Part shown: positions 16,287 to 28,326 of the stretch, one piece after another
How positions within the stretch are numbered: position 1 is the first letter of the stretch
How the letters are laid out: every line of letters starts with the position of its first letter
Assembly: GCA_029978905.1 (NCBI GenBank)
Contig: JAPOIM010000029.1
Span: 1 to 47,350, forward strand
Length of the DNA: 47,350 bases
Source: Planctomycetota bacterium
GTDB lineage: Bacteria > Planctomycetota > Planctomycetia > Pirellulales > UBA1268
Reading direction: 5' to 3'
Made by a program: the position numbers and the translations under genes
The notes under the pieces: generated by a model
Told to the model about the DNA's origin: nothing
The model's input: the letters and a program-made list of their open reading frames with translations, nothing else
Databases searched by the model: none

Positions 16287-17750
16287 ATGACCAAAACTTG
16301 CAACAGAACCGACTCCGTCACTGATCTTGATGACACGCTGTCGGGAGTTTCCCGCTGCCGCACGTGGGCGGCACGGCTGATGGGCGCTGTGCTGTCGCTG
16401 CTGCTTGTGGTGAGCAACGTGGGCTGCACGTCATCGCTGACCGCGATTGCCCTCCGTGATGCGATGCGCGAGATCGCGGAATATGGCCGACGCGGTGACG
16501 AGGCGGCGGAAACCACGGATGCCGAACTCCTCGCCGAGGACGAAGAACCCCTCGACATGATGTCGCTGGAGGAGGCCCTCGATTCCGCCATCACCCGGCT
16601 CGCTGCCGTCGGAAGACTCGACGCCGAAGCCAGACAGATGCTGCTGGAAACGCTCGATTCCACAAATCAGCGCGACTGGGCTGTCGTGATCGAATCCTTT
16701 GCCAGCACGCTGGAAGAGCGTGCGGAAGGGGAGAACGCCATCGAGGCCGTGGCAGAACAGCTGGCGGTGGATGTGACGGTCGACGCTGAGCCTGCACAAG
16801 AGGTGGCCTCGTCAGATACAGACACAGAGGAACCCGCAGCCGCCGAACTCATTGCCGATTCCGCCGACGCCCCAGGCGTGCTGAGCGAAGAGGAAACGCC
16901 AGAGACCGAGGTGCCAGCGGACGTGGCTCAGGTCGCCATGGCATCAGCTGAGGCTGCGGAGGCAGCGGTGGTCGTGGCTGCCGTGGACCTCGCTCAGCTT
17001 CCGGACGCTGTGGACGAAGCGACCGAGGTAGAAGCCACCGCAGTGGCGGCGACGACGCCAGCCGTGCCTTCGGTGCCAAGCGAGTCGCCCACACCCGCTG
17101 TGGTTGCGGAGGCCCAGCCCGTGAGTGCTGCGACCTTGGCGGAGCCGACCGAAGACACCCTCGTCGAGGAGGCGAGCCCGGGGCTCTTGGCAGATCGGGT
17201 CACGGCAGCGATTCGCGAGTTGCCGGTGAGTGAGGAAGCGACCGTCTCCCCAGAGGAAACGATGCGCCGCCTCGAGGAAGCCCTCGCCCTCGCCCGACGT
17301 CAGGCTCCCCTGCGGGTCGACAATCCGTGCTTTGCCTGGCAGGTTCGGGCATGGGGAGACGTTGAGCGGTGTGACATCTCGCGCTTTCACATCGGCCAGC
17401 AGATCATCGTCTACTTTGAGGTCGACAACCTCACGAGCGATGTCGGCCCTGACGGCCATGCGACCAAACTCGACACGCAGCTGAAACTGGTGAACGCGTC
17501 GGGTGAGTGTCTGCACGAATGGAAGTTCCCCCCGCTGGCCGAAAGCTGCCCTGCCCCGCGTCGGGACTACTTTGCCCGCTACATTTTGCAGGTTCCGGAG
17601 GGCATCTCCCCCGGGCCTCTCCGGCTTGAAATGACGGTCAACGACCTGCTTGGTGAGAAGTCGACCGATCTTGCCCTGCCGCTGGAAGTGATTGGCGAGC
17701 CCGAACTGCCCGGCGAGCGGGTGGCGAGCGACAGCACCTTCCTGCGGTGA
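16287..17750 (+). CDS. membrane-anchored protein with long acidic Ala/Glu/Val linker
   Basis: A 487-aa protein not assigned to a named family. The N-terminus has about 30 polar residues, then a hydrophobic segment LMGAVLSLLLVVSNVGC ending at C47. The Cys suggests a lipoprotein, but Asn at -3 is a weak lipobox, so a signal anchor is the alternative. Residues about 75-345 are mostly Ala, Glu, Val, Thr and Asp, a low-complexity acidic stretch. The C-terminal 140 residues form a beta-rich domain, CFAWQVRAWGDVERCDISRF through HEWKFPPLAESC to PGPLRLEMTVNDL, resembling a carbohydrate- or protein-binding sandwich with four Cys. Planctomycetes often have such a domain on long linkers. It stands alone, divergent from pyrB. 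No strong ribosome-binding site is seen. Confidence 0.75.
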   Translation: MTKTCNRTDSVTDLDDTLSGVSRCRTWAARLMGAVLSLLLVVSNVGCTSSLTAIALRDAMREIAEYGRRGDEAAETTDAELLAEDEEPLDMMSLEEALDSAITRLAAVGRLDAEARQMLLETLDSTNQRDWAVVIESFASTLEERAEGENAIEAVAEQLAVDVTVDAEPAQEVASSDTDTEEPAAAELIADSADAPGVLSEEETPETEVPADVAQVAMASAEAAEAAVVVAAVDLAQLPDAVDEATEVEATAVAATTPAVPSVPSESPTPAVVAEAQPVSAATLAEPTEDTLVEEASPGLLADRVTAAIRELPVSEEATVSPEETMRRLEEALALARRQAPLRVDNPCFAWQVRAWGDVERCDISRFHIGQQIIVYFEVDNLTSDVGPDGHATKLDTQLKLVNASGECLHEWKFPPLAESCPAPRRDYFARYILQVPEGISPGPLRLEMTVNDLLGEKSTDLALPLEVIGEPELPGERVASDSTFLR

Positions 17751-17758
17751 CCCGGTAT

Positions 17759-17788
17759 TTGACACGCCAAACCGGAGCGAACTACGCT
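17759..17788 (+). promoter_or_regulatory. candidate promoter for the metal-efflux genes
   Basis: A perfect -35 hexamer TTGACA (17759-17764) is followed after 18 bases by TACGCT (17783-17788), a weak -10. It begins nine bases after the stop of the upstream gene and would give a leader of about 115 bases before the ATG at 17910. Confidence 0.3.
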
Positions 17789-17821
17789 TCGAGAGAAGGT
17801 GTGTGGCGGGCTCTTGCGCAG

Positions 17822-17873
17822 CGTCCGTCAGCTCTGGGCAACGGACGGTGTTGCCTGCTGCACGCCGCAACAC
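17822..17873 (+). promoter_or_regulatory. two tandem stem-loops in leader upstream of the His/Cys protein and czcBA
   Basis: CGTCCGT/ACGGACG (17822-17828, 17841-17847) and GTGTTGC/GCAACAC (17848-17854, 17867-17873) are two perfect seven-base stems placed back to back, each over a 12-base loop. They end 36 bases before the ATG at 17910. They may form a structured leader, perhaps a regulator of the efflux genes. No known riboswitch was recognised. Confidence 0.35.
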
Positions 17874-17909
17874 GCTCGGTGTGTCGACGTCGTTTAAAGC
17901 GAGGGTTTG

Positions 17910-18362
17910 ATGGACAGGTTGGCCGCAGTCCGCTGCCTTCTCATGCTCTGTCTCTGGCAGGGCCCTCTGCCTGTCTGCCATGCCCACGGTACGCTCGCGA
18001 ATGCCCCTGAGGCGAACCGGCCCTGGCTCGCCGCCCATCTCGAAGCCCACCACGCCTCCGTCGATCCCTGTGAACAGACTTTTTTTGGCTGGCATATCCA
18101 CTTCGAGGTTCCCGACTCGGAGGGGGAGCCAAGTGAGTCGCCAAGCCCCAGTCTTCGTCTGCCGTTAGTCGCGGGGACGTCTGCCGATGGGGTGTGGGGC
18201 GAATGGTGTGTCTTCGCGGAGAGTGTCGACGCCTTGGAGGTGTTTGTGGTGACGCAGACCCCTCGATGCCCCGTGCTCGCTCACTGCGGTCGGCTTGGTT
18301 TCTTTCCAAATGATGCGGGCTCTCTCCCGCTCCCTTTGCGTCTGGGTGTCGCCCGCTGCTAG
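17910..18362 (+). CDS. small secreted His/Cys-containing protein upstream of czcBA
   Basis: A 150-aa protein starting MDRLAAVRCLLMLCLWQ, a signal peptide with probable cleavage near VCHAHG. The mature N-terminal part has many His (HAHGTLANAPEA, LEAHHASVDPCEQ, GWHIHFEVP) and scattered Cys, including CPVLAHC. No family is recognised. AAAGCGAGGG lies just before the ATG, a good ribosome-binding site. A TTG one codon earlier is in frame but less likely. The gene precedes the CzcB-like adaptor by 176 bases. From this position and the His/Cys content I infer an extracytoplasmic metal-binding or sensing accessory of the efflux system. This is not shown by homology. Confidence 0.6.
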   Translation: MDRLAAVRCLLMLCLWQGPLPVCHAHGTLANAPEANRPWLAAHLEAHHASVDPCEQTFFGWHIHFEVPDSEGEPSESPSPSLRLPLVAGTSADGVWGEWCVFAESVDALEVFVVTQTPRCPVLAHCGRLGFFPNDAGSLPLPLRLGVARC

Positions 18363-18538
18363 GTCAGCCCCTGGGTGTCAGCCTCTGCTGATCGTCCTTC
18401 GGTATGAGGGGCGGGTCGGCCTCTTTTTCCGTCCTTCTCGCGACATGCCTGTCGTGGTCCTCTGTGAAGAGCGAGCAGTGATGGTGGTGACAGATCAGCT
18501 GGTGATCGGGTCTTTGTGACATGACGAGGGAGCACGTG

Positions 18539-20068
18539 ATGGCAGCGACAACAACACACGCAACAGGTTCCAGCCGAGGGCTGTCGGCAGGCTCGCTGGT
18601 GGGCCTTGGCCTCATGCTGGGGGCTGCCGTAGGGGGCGGAGGTGTTTGGTATCTCTCGCAACAGGCCGCCCCTCTGCCCCCGGAAGCCGCGCAGCGCGTC
18701 GAGAGAGACGCCGCCGACGCCACGGCACCGGCAGTGAGCGACGAGCACGCTTCCGAGATTCTTTTTCCGGAGGCTTCGTGGGCCGCGGCGTCGCTTGCCA
18801 TCGAGCCTGCCTCGGTTGGTTTCATCGAGCAGCTGACGTCTGTGACGGGAAAAGTCACGCTCAATGAGGACCGACTCGCCCACCTCTATCCCCTCGTGGA
18901 GGGCCGTGTTGAGGAAGTCAACGTGGGCTTGGGGGATAGCGTGACGCAGGGGCAGCAGATGGCGGTGATCCAGAGCCGGGAGGTGGGCGACGCCATGCTT
19001 GCGCTCGCACAGGATCGCCAGCAACTGAGTTTCCTCAAGCAGCAGGATGCCTGGACACAGGAGATCACCGGCAACACGCTGGCCATGATCACGCTGCTGC
19101 GAAGTGACCCAGGGGTCAACGAGATCGAATCGCAGCTGAGCAACCGACCTCTTGGCGAGTATCGCGACAAGCTGATGACCGCCTACATCGACCAGAGCAC
19201 GAGCAAGAAGAATCTCGAGCGGCTGGAGCCTCTGCGTACGCAGGGGCTGCTCGGAACGCGGCAGATCTATGAAGCCCAGGCCAGTTGGGATGCGGACCGT
19301 GCCAAGCTGCAGTCGCTGCTCGAGCAACTCGATCAGGAGGTTCGGCAGGCGGCAATTCGCTCCACGCAGAAAGTCACCGAACTGCAAACACGCGTGGCCG
19401 TCGATGAAGCCGCTCTGAAGATTCTCGGCTTCGAGGACGAAGACATTGCCTCGATTGATCCGGCGCAGGGCGTGGAACTCGCCCGCTGTCCCATCGACGC
19501 GCCTTTCGATGGCGTGGTGATCTCCAAAGATGTGACGCTGATGGAGCACGTGGGGCCCGCCAACCAGATTCTTGGCGTGGCCGATCTTTCCACCGTCTGG
19601 CTTTCGGCCGACGTGTATGAAGAGCAACTGCCGCTGGTGGTTGGGCTTCAGGGGCGAACGGTGCGGTTCAGAACATCTGCGTGGCCAGGTGAGGAGTTTG
19701 AAGGAACGATTTTCTATTCCGGAGACGTTGTCGACCGGGAGACGCGAACGGTCAATCTGTTAGCGATCGCTGACAACGCCGACCGGAAACTCAAGCCCGG
19801 CATTTTTGTGACGATTGAGTTGCCTGATATCGCTGCTGCGACGGTTCTTCGGGTGCCCGAGAGTGCCGTGTTTGAGCACGAAGGAAAGTCGTTTGTGTTT
19901 GTGCACGCCGGAGGTGATCGATTCGAGCGGCGCGATGTGGAGTTGGGTCGAGTGGGCGATCATTCGATTGAGATTCGAAGTGGGCTGCAGGCAGGCGACC
20001 CTGTCGCGGTGAGCGGTGGCTTCGCCCTCAAGTCGCGAATGCTCTCTTCGCTCCTCGAAGAGGAATGA
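18539..20068 (+). CDS. czcB: efflux RND periplasmic adaptor, CzcB/CusB-like
   Basis: A 509-aa membrane-fusion protein. GAGGGA seven bases before ATG 18539 decides this start over an in-frame ATG six codons earlier. A single membrane segment (SLVGLGLMLGAAVGGGGVWYLS) is followed by an Ala/Glu linker. The lipoyl/barrel half LTSVTGKVTLNEDRLAHLYPLVEGRVEEVNVGLGDSV comes next, then a long alpha-hairpin (about residues 145-290). The second half includes LARCPIDAPFDGVVISKDVTLMEHV and GVADLSTVWLSADVYEEQL, with a membrane-proximal domain ending FALKSRMLSSLLEEE. It bridges the CzcA-like pump and the CzcC-like outer-membrane factor. Seventy bases separate it from czcA. Confidence 0.9.
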   Translation: MAATTTHATGSSRGLSAGSLVGLGLMLGAAVGGGGVWYLSQQAAPLPPEAAQRVERDAADATAPAVSDEHASEILFPEASWAAASLAIEPASVGFIEQLTSVTGKVTLNEDRLAHLYPLVEGRVEEVNVGLGDSVTQGQQMAVIQSREVGDAMLALAQDRQQLSFLKQQDAWTQEITGNTLAMITLLRSDPGVNEIESQLSNRPLGEYRDKLMTAYIDQSTSKKNLERLEPLRTQGLLGTRQIYEAQASWDADRAKLQSLLEQLDQEVRQAAIRSTQKVTELQTRVAVDEAALKILGFEDEDIASIDPAQGVELARCPIDAPFDGVVISKDVTLMEHVGPANQILGVADLSTVWLSADVYEEQLPLVVGLQGRTVRFRTSAWPGEEFEGTIFYSGDVVDRETRTVNLLAIADNADRKLKPGIFVTIELPDIAAATVLRVPESAVFEHEGKSFVFVHAGGDRFERRDVELGRVGDHSIEIRSGLQAGDPVAVSGGFALKSRMLSSLLEEE

Positions 20069-20138
20069 TCGGCAGCGTGGCTCGGTCACCACGTCGCCCA
20101 CCCGCTCTCCCCTGCCCTTCCCCTGGAAAACGCTGCTC

Positions 20139-23285
<3,147 letters not shown>

Positions 23286-23291
23286 TCGCCA

Positions 23292-24752
23292 TCACGGCGA
23301 TGGCAGTTGCTCGAGTGCGTCCAGATCGGCAGGAAGCCGAGGTGGGATGCCGTTGTTTTCCATCGGCAGCGGAAGCGGTCGACCATCCTCGTCTTCCTCA
23401 GGAAGGACGAACGCTCCAGGAGTGTCTGGTGTGGGCGGGAACGACTCCAGCTGGAGCAGATTGGCGATCTCGACGGCACCTCGCCAGCGGTCTTCCTGAG
23501 CCTGCACATACTCAAGCTCGGTTTGATTCAGGATCCGCTGAGCCTCGAGGAGGTTCAGGAAGGTGATCTCTCCCTGGCTGTAGAGCAGCTGCGTGACGGA
23601 CACGGTCTCGCGGGCCTTGGGAAGGATGTACTCCTCAAACCAGCGGGCTTGCCGTTGGGCGGTGCGGTAGGTCGAGATCGTGTCGGCGGTTGTTTCGGCG
23701 AGGGTGAGTTCGATATCCCGCAGGTCAGCCCGCGCGGAGGCGATTTCGGCGCGGGTGGTGCGAATGTTGCCCTGATTGCGATTGAAGAGCGGCACCTCGA
23801 CCATCAGCTCGACGAGCCCCTGGTCGTCCGGCGGGAGGTCGACCTGCCGTTGGTAGCCGCCAAGTAGCGTGATGTTGGGAATCGGCTGCACGACAGCCCG
23901 TTCGGTGGCCCACTGGGCACGGGCCACCTCGGCGGCAGCGGCGCGGGGGAGGGAGTTGTTGCGAACGACAGCCTCTTGGAGAACCTTCAAATCGAAGTCG
24001 GGGAGCGCTTGGAAGAGATCCCCTTCAACGCGGTCGATGTCGGCACGTGGGAGGCCGATCGACGCGGCGAGCCGTCTGCGGCCGGCGTCGACATAGACCG
24101 AGGCGTTTCGGTAGCGGACCTCCGCCCGATCCCGTTCGATGCTCCAAAACAGCACGTCAGCCCGCGATTCTTCGCCAGCCTTGGCCAACTCCTGGCCAAT
24201 GCGATACGACCGCGTTGAGATGTCGAGCAGGAGTTTGAACAGTTCGAGCCGTCGCTGGGAAACGAGCAGGCGATAAAAGTCATCGCGAACACCCGTGAGC
24301 ACATCAAAGCGTGCGCGGATCAATTCATATTCCGCCTTCTGCACGTCGCGGAGCGCCGCTTGTTGAGCGAGTCGCAGCTTCCCGGCCGTGACCAACTCCT
24401 GCGTGGCAAACCCATACCACTGGCTGTAGGCCCCAGAGATCTGGGGTGACCCACCAGAGATGACGGGGTTTGGATAGAGCTTTGCCTGGACAGCTTGGCC
24501 TCGCGCGGCCTCGACGGCGGCCATGGCCGATCGCAGCTGCGGGTGGCTGCGAAGCGCAATCGACTCAAACTCTGGCAGCGTGGCAGGCGCGGCTGGTGAA
24601 ACCACCTGCGGTGGGACTGCAGTCGCCTCCAGCGTCATCGCCGTCGCTGGCGCGGTCGCCTGGCCACGCGCTGTGGACATCGAAGTGACCAGGCAGGCCA
24701 GGCCAACTGCGAAATACCGGTAGCGAGTGGTGGGGGACGCGAGGGTCAGCAT
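23292..24752 (-). CDS. czcC: TolC-family outer-membrane factor, CzcC-like
   Basis: A 486-aa protein with a signal peptide (YFAVGLACLVTSMSTARGQA) and two outer-membrane-efflux repeats. The first includes LPEFESIALRSHPQLRSAMAAVEAARGQAVQAKLYPNPVISGG, and the second VPLFNRNQGNIRTTRAEIASARADLRDIELTLAE. The YPNP and PLFNRNQG motifs are typical of CzcC/CusC-type factors. It would complete the CzcCBA tripartite pump. Unusually it is convergent with czcA, with only six bases between the stop codons, so it is expressed from its own promoter in the 211-base region shared with the ABC ATPase. The C-terminal tail after FPPTPDTPGAF is Pro/acid-rich. Confidence 0.9.
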   Translation of the reverse strand: MLTLASPTTRYRYFAVGLACLVTSMSTARGQATAPATAMTLEATAVPPQVVSPAAPATLPEFESIALRSHPQLRSAMAAVEAARGQAVQAKLYPNPVISGGSPQISGAYSQWYGFATQELVTAGKLRLAQQAALRDVQKAEYELIRARFDVLTGVRDDFYRLLVSQRRLELFKLLLDISTRSYRIGQELAKAGEESRADVLFWSIERDRAEVRYRNASVYVDAGRRRLAASIGLPRADIDRVEGDLFQALPDFDLKVLQEAVVRNNSLPRAAAAEVARAQWATERAVVQPIPNITLLGGYQRQVDLPPDDQGLVELMVEVPLFNRNQGNIRTTRAEIASARADLRDIELTLAETTADTISTYRTAQRQARWFEEYILPKARETVSVTQLLYSQGEITFLNLLEAQRILNQTELEYVQAQEDRWRGAVEIANLLQLESFPPTPDTPGAFVLPEEDEDGRPLPLPMENNGIPPRLPADLDALEQLPSP

Positions 24753-24963
24753 GTGGGAAGGACTCTTGCTGCGCGACGAACACGTGATAGAGCAGTTGTT
24801 GTCATCGGAATAAGTTTCCTGATCAGTTCACTCTTCCAGCACGGCCTTGCGGATTTCGTAAGGAATCCTTCTGCTTAGAACTGCTGCCGAAACGCTGCGC
24901 GGATGCGTGTGCGTGAGGTTGTTGCCTTGGCTTTGTACTTTCTCCAACTTGCCGGAGGCCCGG

Positions 24964-25680
24964 ATGGCGGTGCTCGCAGCGGAGCACATCAGCAAGACGT
25001 TTGGTTCCGAGGCAGGTGCCGCCGTTGGAGTGCAAGCCGTCAGAGATGTGGCGTTTACCGTGGACCAGGGCACGTTCCTGGCAATCACGGGATCTTCGGG
25101 GTCCGGGAAAAGCACGGTGCTGCACATGCTCGGTGGGATCACGCGGCCGTCCTCTGGTCGGGTGGTGCTGGAGGGCGTTGACCTCGCTGGGCTGGATGAT
25201 GAGCAGTTGGCCTTGCTCCGTCGTCGCCGCATCGGGTTTGTGTTTCAGCGATACAACCTGCTGCCTGAGCTCTCGCTTGCCGAAAATGTGGCCCTTCCCC
25301 TCGAACTCGACGGCAAGCCGCGAGCGTTCTGCCGCGAGGCGGCGATGGCGGCGCTTGAGCAGGTGGGCATGGACCACCGGGCCGACCATCGCCCCGACAG
25401 CGTGTCGGGTGGCGAACAGCAGAGGGCCGCGATCGCCCGAGCGCTTGTGACGAAGCCCGCAATCCTGCTGGCAGACGAGCCGACTGGTGCGCTCGATTCG
25501 GCCAACTCAAAAAATGTGATCGAACTGCTCTCCAAACTCGTGCTTGATGACCACCAGACCGTGGTGCTCGTCACCCATGATCCCACGGTGGCCGATGCTG
25601 CCACCCGGGTGATCCAGATGCGGGATGGACAGATCGCGAACGACACTGCCCTGCCCCGCACGACAGGGGTTGCTGAGTGA
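24964..25680 (+). CDS. ABC transporter ATPase, MacB/LolD-type
   Basis: A 238-aa nucleotide-binding protein. GGAGG lies six bases before the ATG at 24964. Walker A is GSSGSGKST (43-51), the Q-loop FVFQRYNLLPELSLAENVALPLEL is typical of LolD/MacB ATPases, the signature is VSGGEQQR, Walker B is AILLADEPTGALDS and the switch His is in VLVTHDP. Such ATPases power FtsX/MacB-fold permeases that act mechanically on periplasmic substrates, such as lipoproteins, peptides or adaptors. Its stop overlaps the start of the permease by one base, so the two form one unit. It is divergent from the CzcC-like gene. No dedicated periplasmic adaptor accompanies the pair. Confidence 0.92.
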   Translation: MAVLAAEHISKTFGSEAGAAVGVQAVRDVAFTVDQGTFLAITGSSGSGKSTVLHMLGGITRPSSGRVVLEGVDLAGLDDEQLALLRRRRIGFVFQRYNLLPELSLAENVALPLELDGKPRAFCREAAMAALEQVGMDHRADHRPDSVSGGEQQRAAIARALVTKPAILLADEPTGALDSANSKNVIELLSKLVLDDHQTVVLVTHDPTVADAATRVIQMRDGQIANDTALPRTTGVAE

Positions 25681-28196
25681 TGAGGCTTGGACATCTCTTG
25701 GTGCGGCAGTGGGCGATGCGGCCGGGTCGCGCGCTGGCGACCGTCGCCAGTGTGGCGGTGGCTGTGGGCGCGGTGGTGGCAACGTGGGTGGCCGCGGATG
25801 CCTCGCGCTCAGGGTACCGGCGGTTGACTGAGGCGATCGAGGGGGCACCTTCGATTGAAATCACCTCTGAGGAAGAGAGCCGCTTTTCGATCGAAGACCT
25901 ACCGAGCCTGGGTGATATTCCCGGGCTACGGGCGATCATTCCGCTGTTCTATCGCCCCACGCTCCTGCGGGTTGGGGAGAAGCGGGTCCGGGAAATCGCG
26001 ATGGGGGTCGACTGCAGCACGCTCGTCGACCAGGGGCTCCTCACGCTTGCCGAGGGAGAGCCCTGCATCGCCCCTGACGAAGTGGTCCTCGATCAAGGGT
26101 TGGCCGCATCGTTGAAGCTTGGCGTTGGCGATGAAGTGCTGATGTTTGCCAGGCGTGGGATTAAGCGGATGCAGGTGACGGGCCTGGCAGAATCAGCGTC
26201 GCTGGCCACCTTCTCTGCGGGGGGCGGCGTCGTTGTGGAGATTGCCGCGCTTTCCGACATGAGCAGTGCGCTGGGGCTTGTGGACCGTGTGCGGGTGGTG
26301 CTTAAGCCCGACGCCACGCGTTCGCAGGTACTTGAGGCAGTGGCGGATCGGCTCCCTGCGTCGCTCTCGGCGGAGGTGCCTGCAGGCCGCGCCAGCATGG
26401 CTGAGGATGTCTTGCATGCGGCCGACTTAGGGCTCGACTTCGTGACGGGGCTCACGGTGGCCATGAGTTGGTTCATCGTGGTCAATGCGATGCTGATGAA
26501 CGTCACGGAGCGTCGGCGGGGGCTGGCACTTGTGCGACTGCTCGGTGGGACGGCTCGTCAGCTGCGGCACACCGTGCTGGTCGAAGCCGCCCTGCTGGGG
26601 GTGCTCGGAGCGATCGTGGGCGCTGGGCTCGGACTGCTCGCGGCCCGACCGATTGCGGCCGGCATCGCTGGAGCGCTCAACGCACCCCTGACCGAGTTCA
26701 CCTACGACCCCGTGATCGTGTGGATCGCGATGCTGATGGGGCCGGCCGTGGCCATGGCAGCGGCCTGGTGGCCCGCGAGAGAAGCCGGCAGGGTAGAGTT
26801 GCTCGAGGGGATTGCCCAGGCCCCGCCGCCACCGGCGCGTGGGGTCTCGCTGAAGTATCTTCTGGGGGCGGTGTCGCTGTGGTGCATCGCGGCCCTGATC
26901 CTGCTGGCGGTGCTGCTGGAACTGATCCCACCTCGGGCTTCGGTGCCGGCTGGGACGGTCACCATGCTCGCCTTTGTGGGCATCACTCCGGTGGTCTTGC
27001 CGTGGGTCTCGAGCGGGCTCGTGCGGCTGGTGCCTCGCTGCTGGTGGATTGAAGCCCGGATCGCGCATGAGCAGATCATGCGGCAGCCGGTGCGCACGGC
27101 ACTCACCACCGGCGTGCTCGTGGTGGCAGTCAGCAACGGCATTGGGCTCGGTCACGCGATCCGCGACAACGTAGACAACGTGCTTGACTGGTACGACGGA
27201 TGGATGCAGGCCGACTGGCTGGTGGTGCAGGCGGGGGCGCTGGGCGCCATGCCGCCCCAGGCGGGGCCAGACGCGGCGGCGATCGATACGCTCGCCCGCG
27301 AGATTCCAGGTGTGGCCAAGGTGGAGGCGATTGCTGTGGCCACCGGCCGCGCGGCGGGGGTGGCCTGCGTGGTGGTCGCCCGCGACCTGCCTGGGCCGGG
27401 GTCGGGACTTCCGCTGGATGCCATCGGCCTGGATGAGACCGAGGCGCGCGAAGCGCTGGAGCGTGGGGACGCGTTTGTTGGCACAGCCCTCTCGCAGAAA
27501 ACGGGCATCCAACCCGGCGATGAAATCGCGGTTGAGGTGTATGGACGCACCACCAAGGTGAAGGTGGCGGGGCTGGTGGTCGACTTCATGTCGGGGGGCG
27601 TTGCCGTGCACGTGAGCCGCGAGGCTGGTCGCACGTTGTTTGGGCTCGACGCCATTGAAGTGCTTCTCGTGACCGCCGTGCCAGGTCAGGCAGCCGCTCT
27701 GCAGGAGCCGCTTGAGCAGTTGGCAAATGAGCATGGCATGCTCGCCCGCAGTTTTGCCGAGATGCAGTCAATGATTGATCGAGTGGTGCAAGGCATTGTG
27801 GGGTCGCTGAAGTCGATTTTGATGCTCGGGTTTGTGGTCGGTAGCCTTGGCGTCGCCAACACCGTCACGATGAATGTGCTGGAAAAAACCCGCACGCTCG
27901 GCTTGCTGAGGAGCGTGGGGATGACGAGCGGGCAGGTCACGCGGCTCGTGGTCATCCAAAGCATCCTGCTCGGCGCCGCGGGAGGCGTGATTGGCACGTT
28001 CGGCGGGATCACGACGGCCCTCTTCATTCAGATCTCAAGTCAGCCGCTCCTCGGGTACCCGGTGCAGATGTCGCTCCGTCCTGGGCTGATCGCGCTCAAT
28101 CTTGGCGCGGCGATTCTCGTGACGGCGGTGGCTGCCTGGCTGCCGGCACGTCGGGCATCGCGGCTGGATCTCCTGCAGGCGATTTCAAGCGAATAG
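25680..28196 (+). CDS. large FtsX/MacB-fold ABC permease with two FtsX domains
   Basis: An 838-aa permease. TM1 (ALATVASVAVAVGAVVATWVAAD) is followed by a periplasmic MacB-core-like domain. A three-TM FtsX block lies around residues 255-370 (LTVAMSWFIVVNAMLMNVTERRRGLALVRLLGGTARQL), then a middle helix pair, a second periplasmic domain and a second FtsX block near the C-terminus (NTVTMNVLEKTRTLGLLRSVGMTSGQVTRLV). This duplicated layout resembles the large 10-TM permeases of the LolCDE/macrolide-export group rather than MacB itself, which has one block. TGATG links it to the ATPase. The substrate is unknown. Lipoprotein or peptide handling is a reasonable family-based guess. Confidence 0.88.
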   Translation: MRLGHLLVRQWAMRPGRALATVASVAVAVGAVVATWVAADASRSGYRRLTEAIEGAPSIEITSEEESRFSIEDLPSLGDIPGLRAIIPLFYRPTLLRVGEKRVREIAMGVDCSTLVDQGLLTLAEGEPCIAPDEVVLDQGLAASLKLGVGDEVLMFARRGIKRMQVTGLAESASLATFSAGGGVVVEIAALSDMSSALGLVDRVRVVLKPDATRSQVLEAVADRLPASLSAEVPAGRASMAEDVLHAADLGLDFVTGLTVAMSWFIVVNAMLMNVTERRRGLALVRLLGGTARQLRHTVLVEAALLGVLGAIVGAGLGLLAARPIAAGIAGALNAPLTEFTYDPVIVWIAMLMGPAVAMAAAWWPAREAGRVELLEGIAQAPPPPARGVSLKYLLGAVSLWCIAALILLAVLLELIPPRASVPAGTVTMLAFVGITPVVLPWVSSGLVRLVPRCWWIEARIAHEQIMRQPVRTALTTGVLVVAVSNGIGLGHAIRDNVDNVLDWYDGWMQADWLVVQAGALGAMPPQAGPDAAAIDTLAREIPGVAKVEAIAVATGRAAGVACVVVARDLPGPGSGLPLDAIGLDETEAREALERGDAFVGTALSQKTGIQPGDEIAVEVYGRTTKVKVAGLVVDFMSGGVAVHVSREAGRTLFGLDAIEVLLVTAVPGQAAALQEPLEQLANEHGMLARSFAEMQSMIDRVVQGIVGSLKSILMLGFVVGSLGVANTVTMNVLEKTRTLGLLRSVGMTSGQVTRLVVIQSILLGAAGGVIGTFGGITTALFIQISSQPLLGYPVQMSLRPGLIALNLGAAILVTAVAAWLPARRASRLDLLQAISSE

Positions 28197-28326
28197 GCCG
28201 ACAGCCCTGGCCCGAACAAGTGTCCGGTGGCTGCCGTGCGGGATCTGATGGACCGGTTTGGTCCTCGGGCCTGCTGCGGCGAATGGTTTCTTGAGAAACG
28301 CTGCGACGAGCGCTGCGAGAGAAGCC

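Noticed and set aside
18401..18436. GAGG...CCTC followed by TTTTT as a terminator
   Set aside because: Only a four-base stem over a ten-base loop. The position between the small secreted gene and czcB does not demand termination.
18295..18519. 74-codon frame overlapping the end of the His/Cys protein
   Set aside because: It starts within the other gene in a shifted frame. Its last part looks mildly protein-like, but I see no start signal or domain to support it.
26427..27734. 435-codon minus-strand frame in the permease
   Set aside because: His/Arg/Gln-rich mirror of a gene with clear FtsX blocks.
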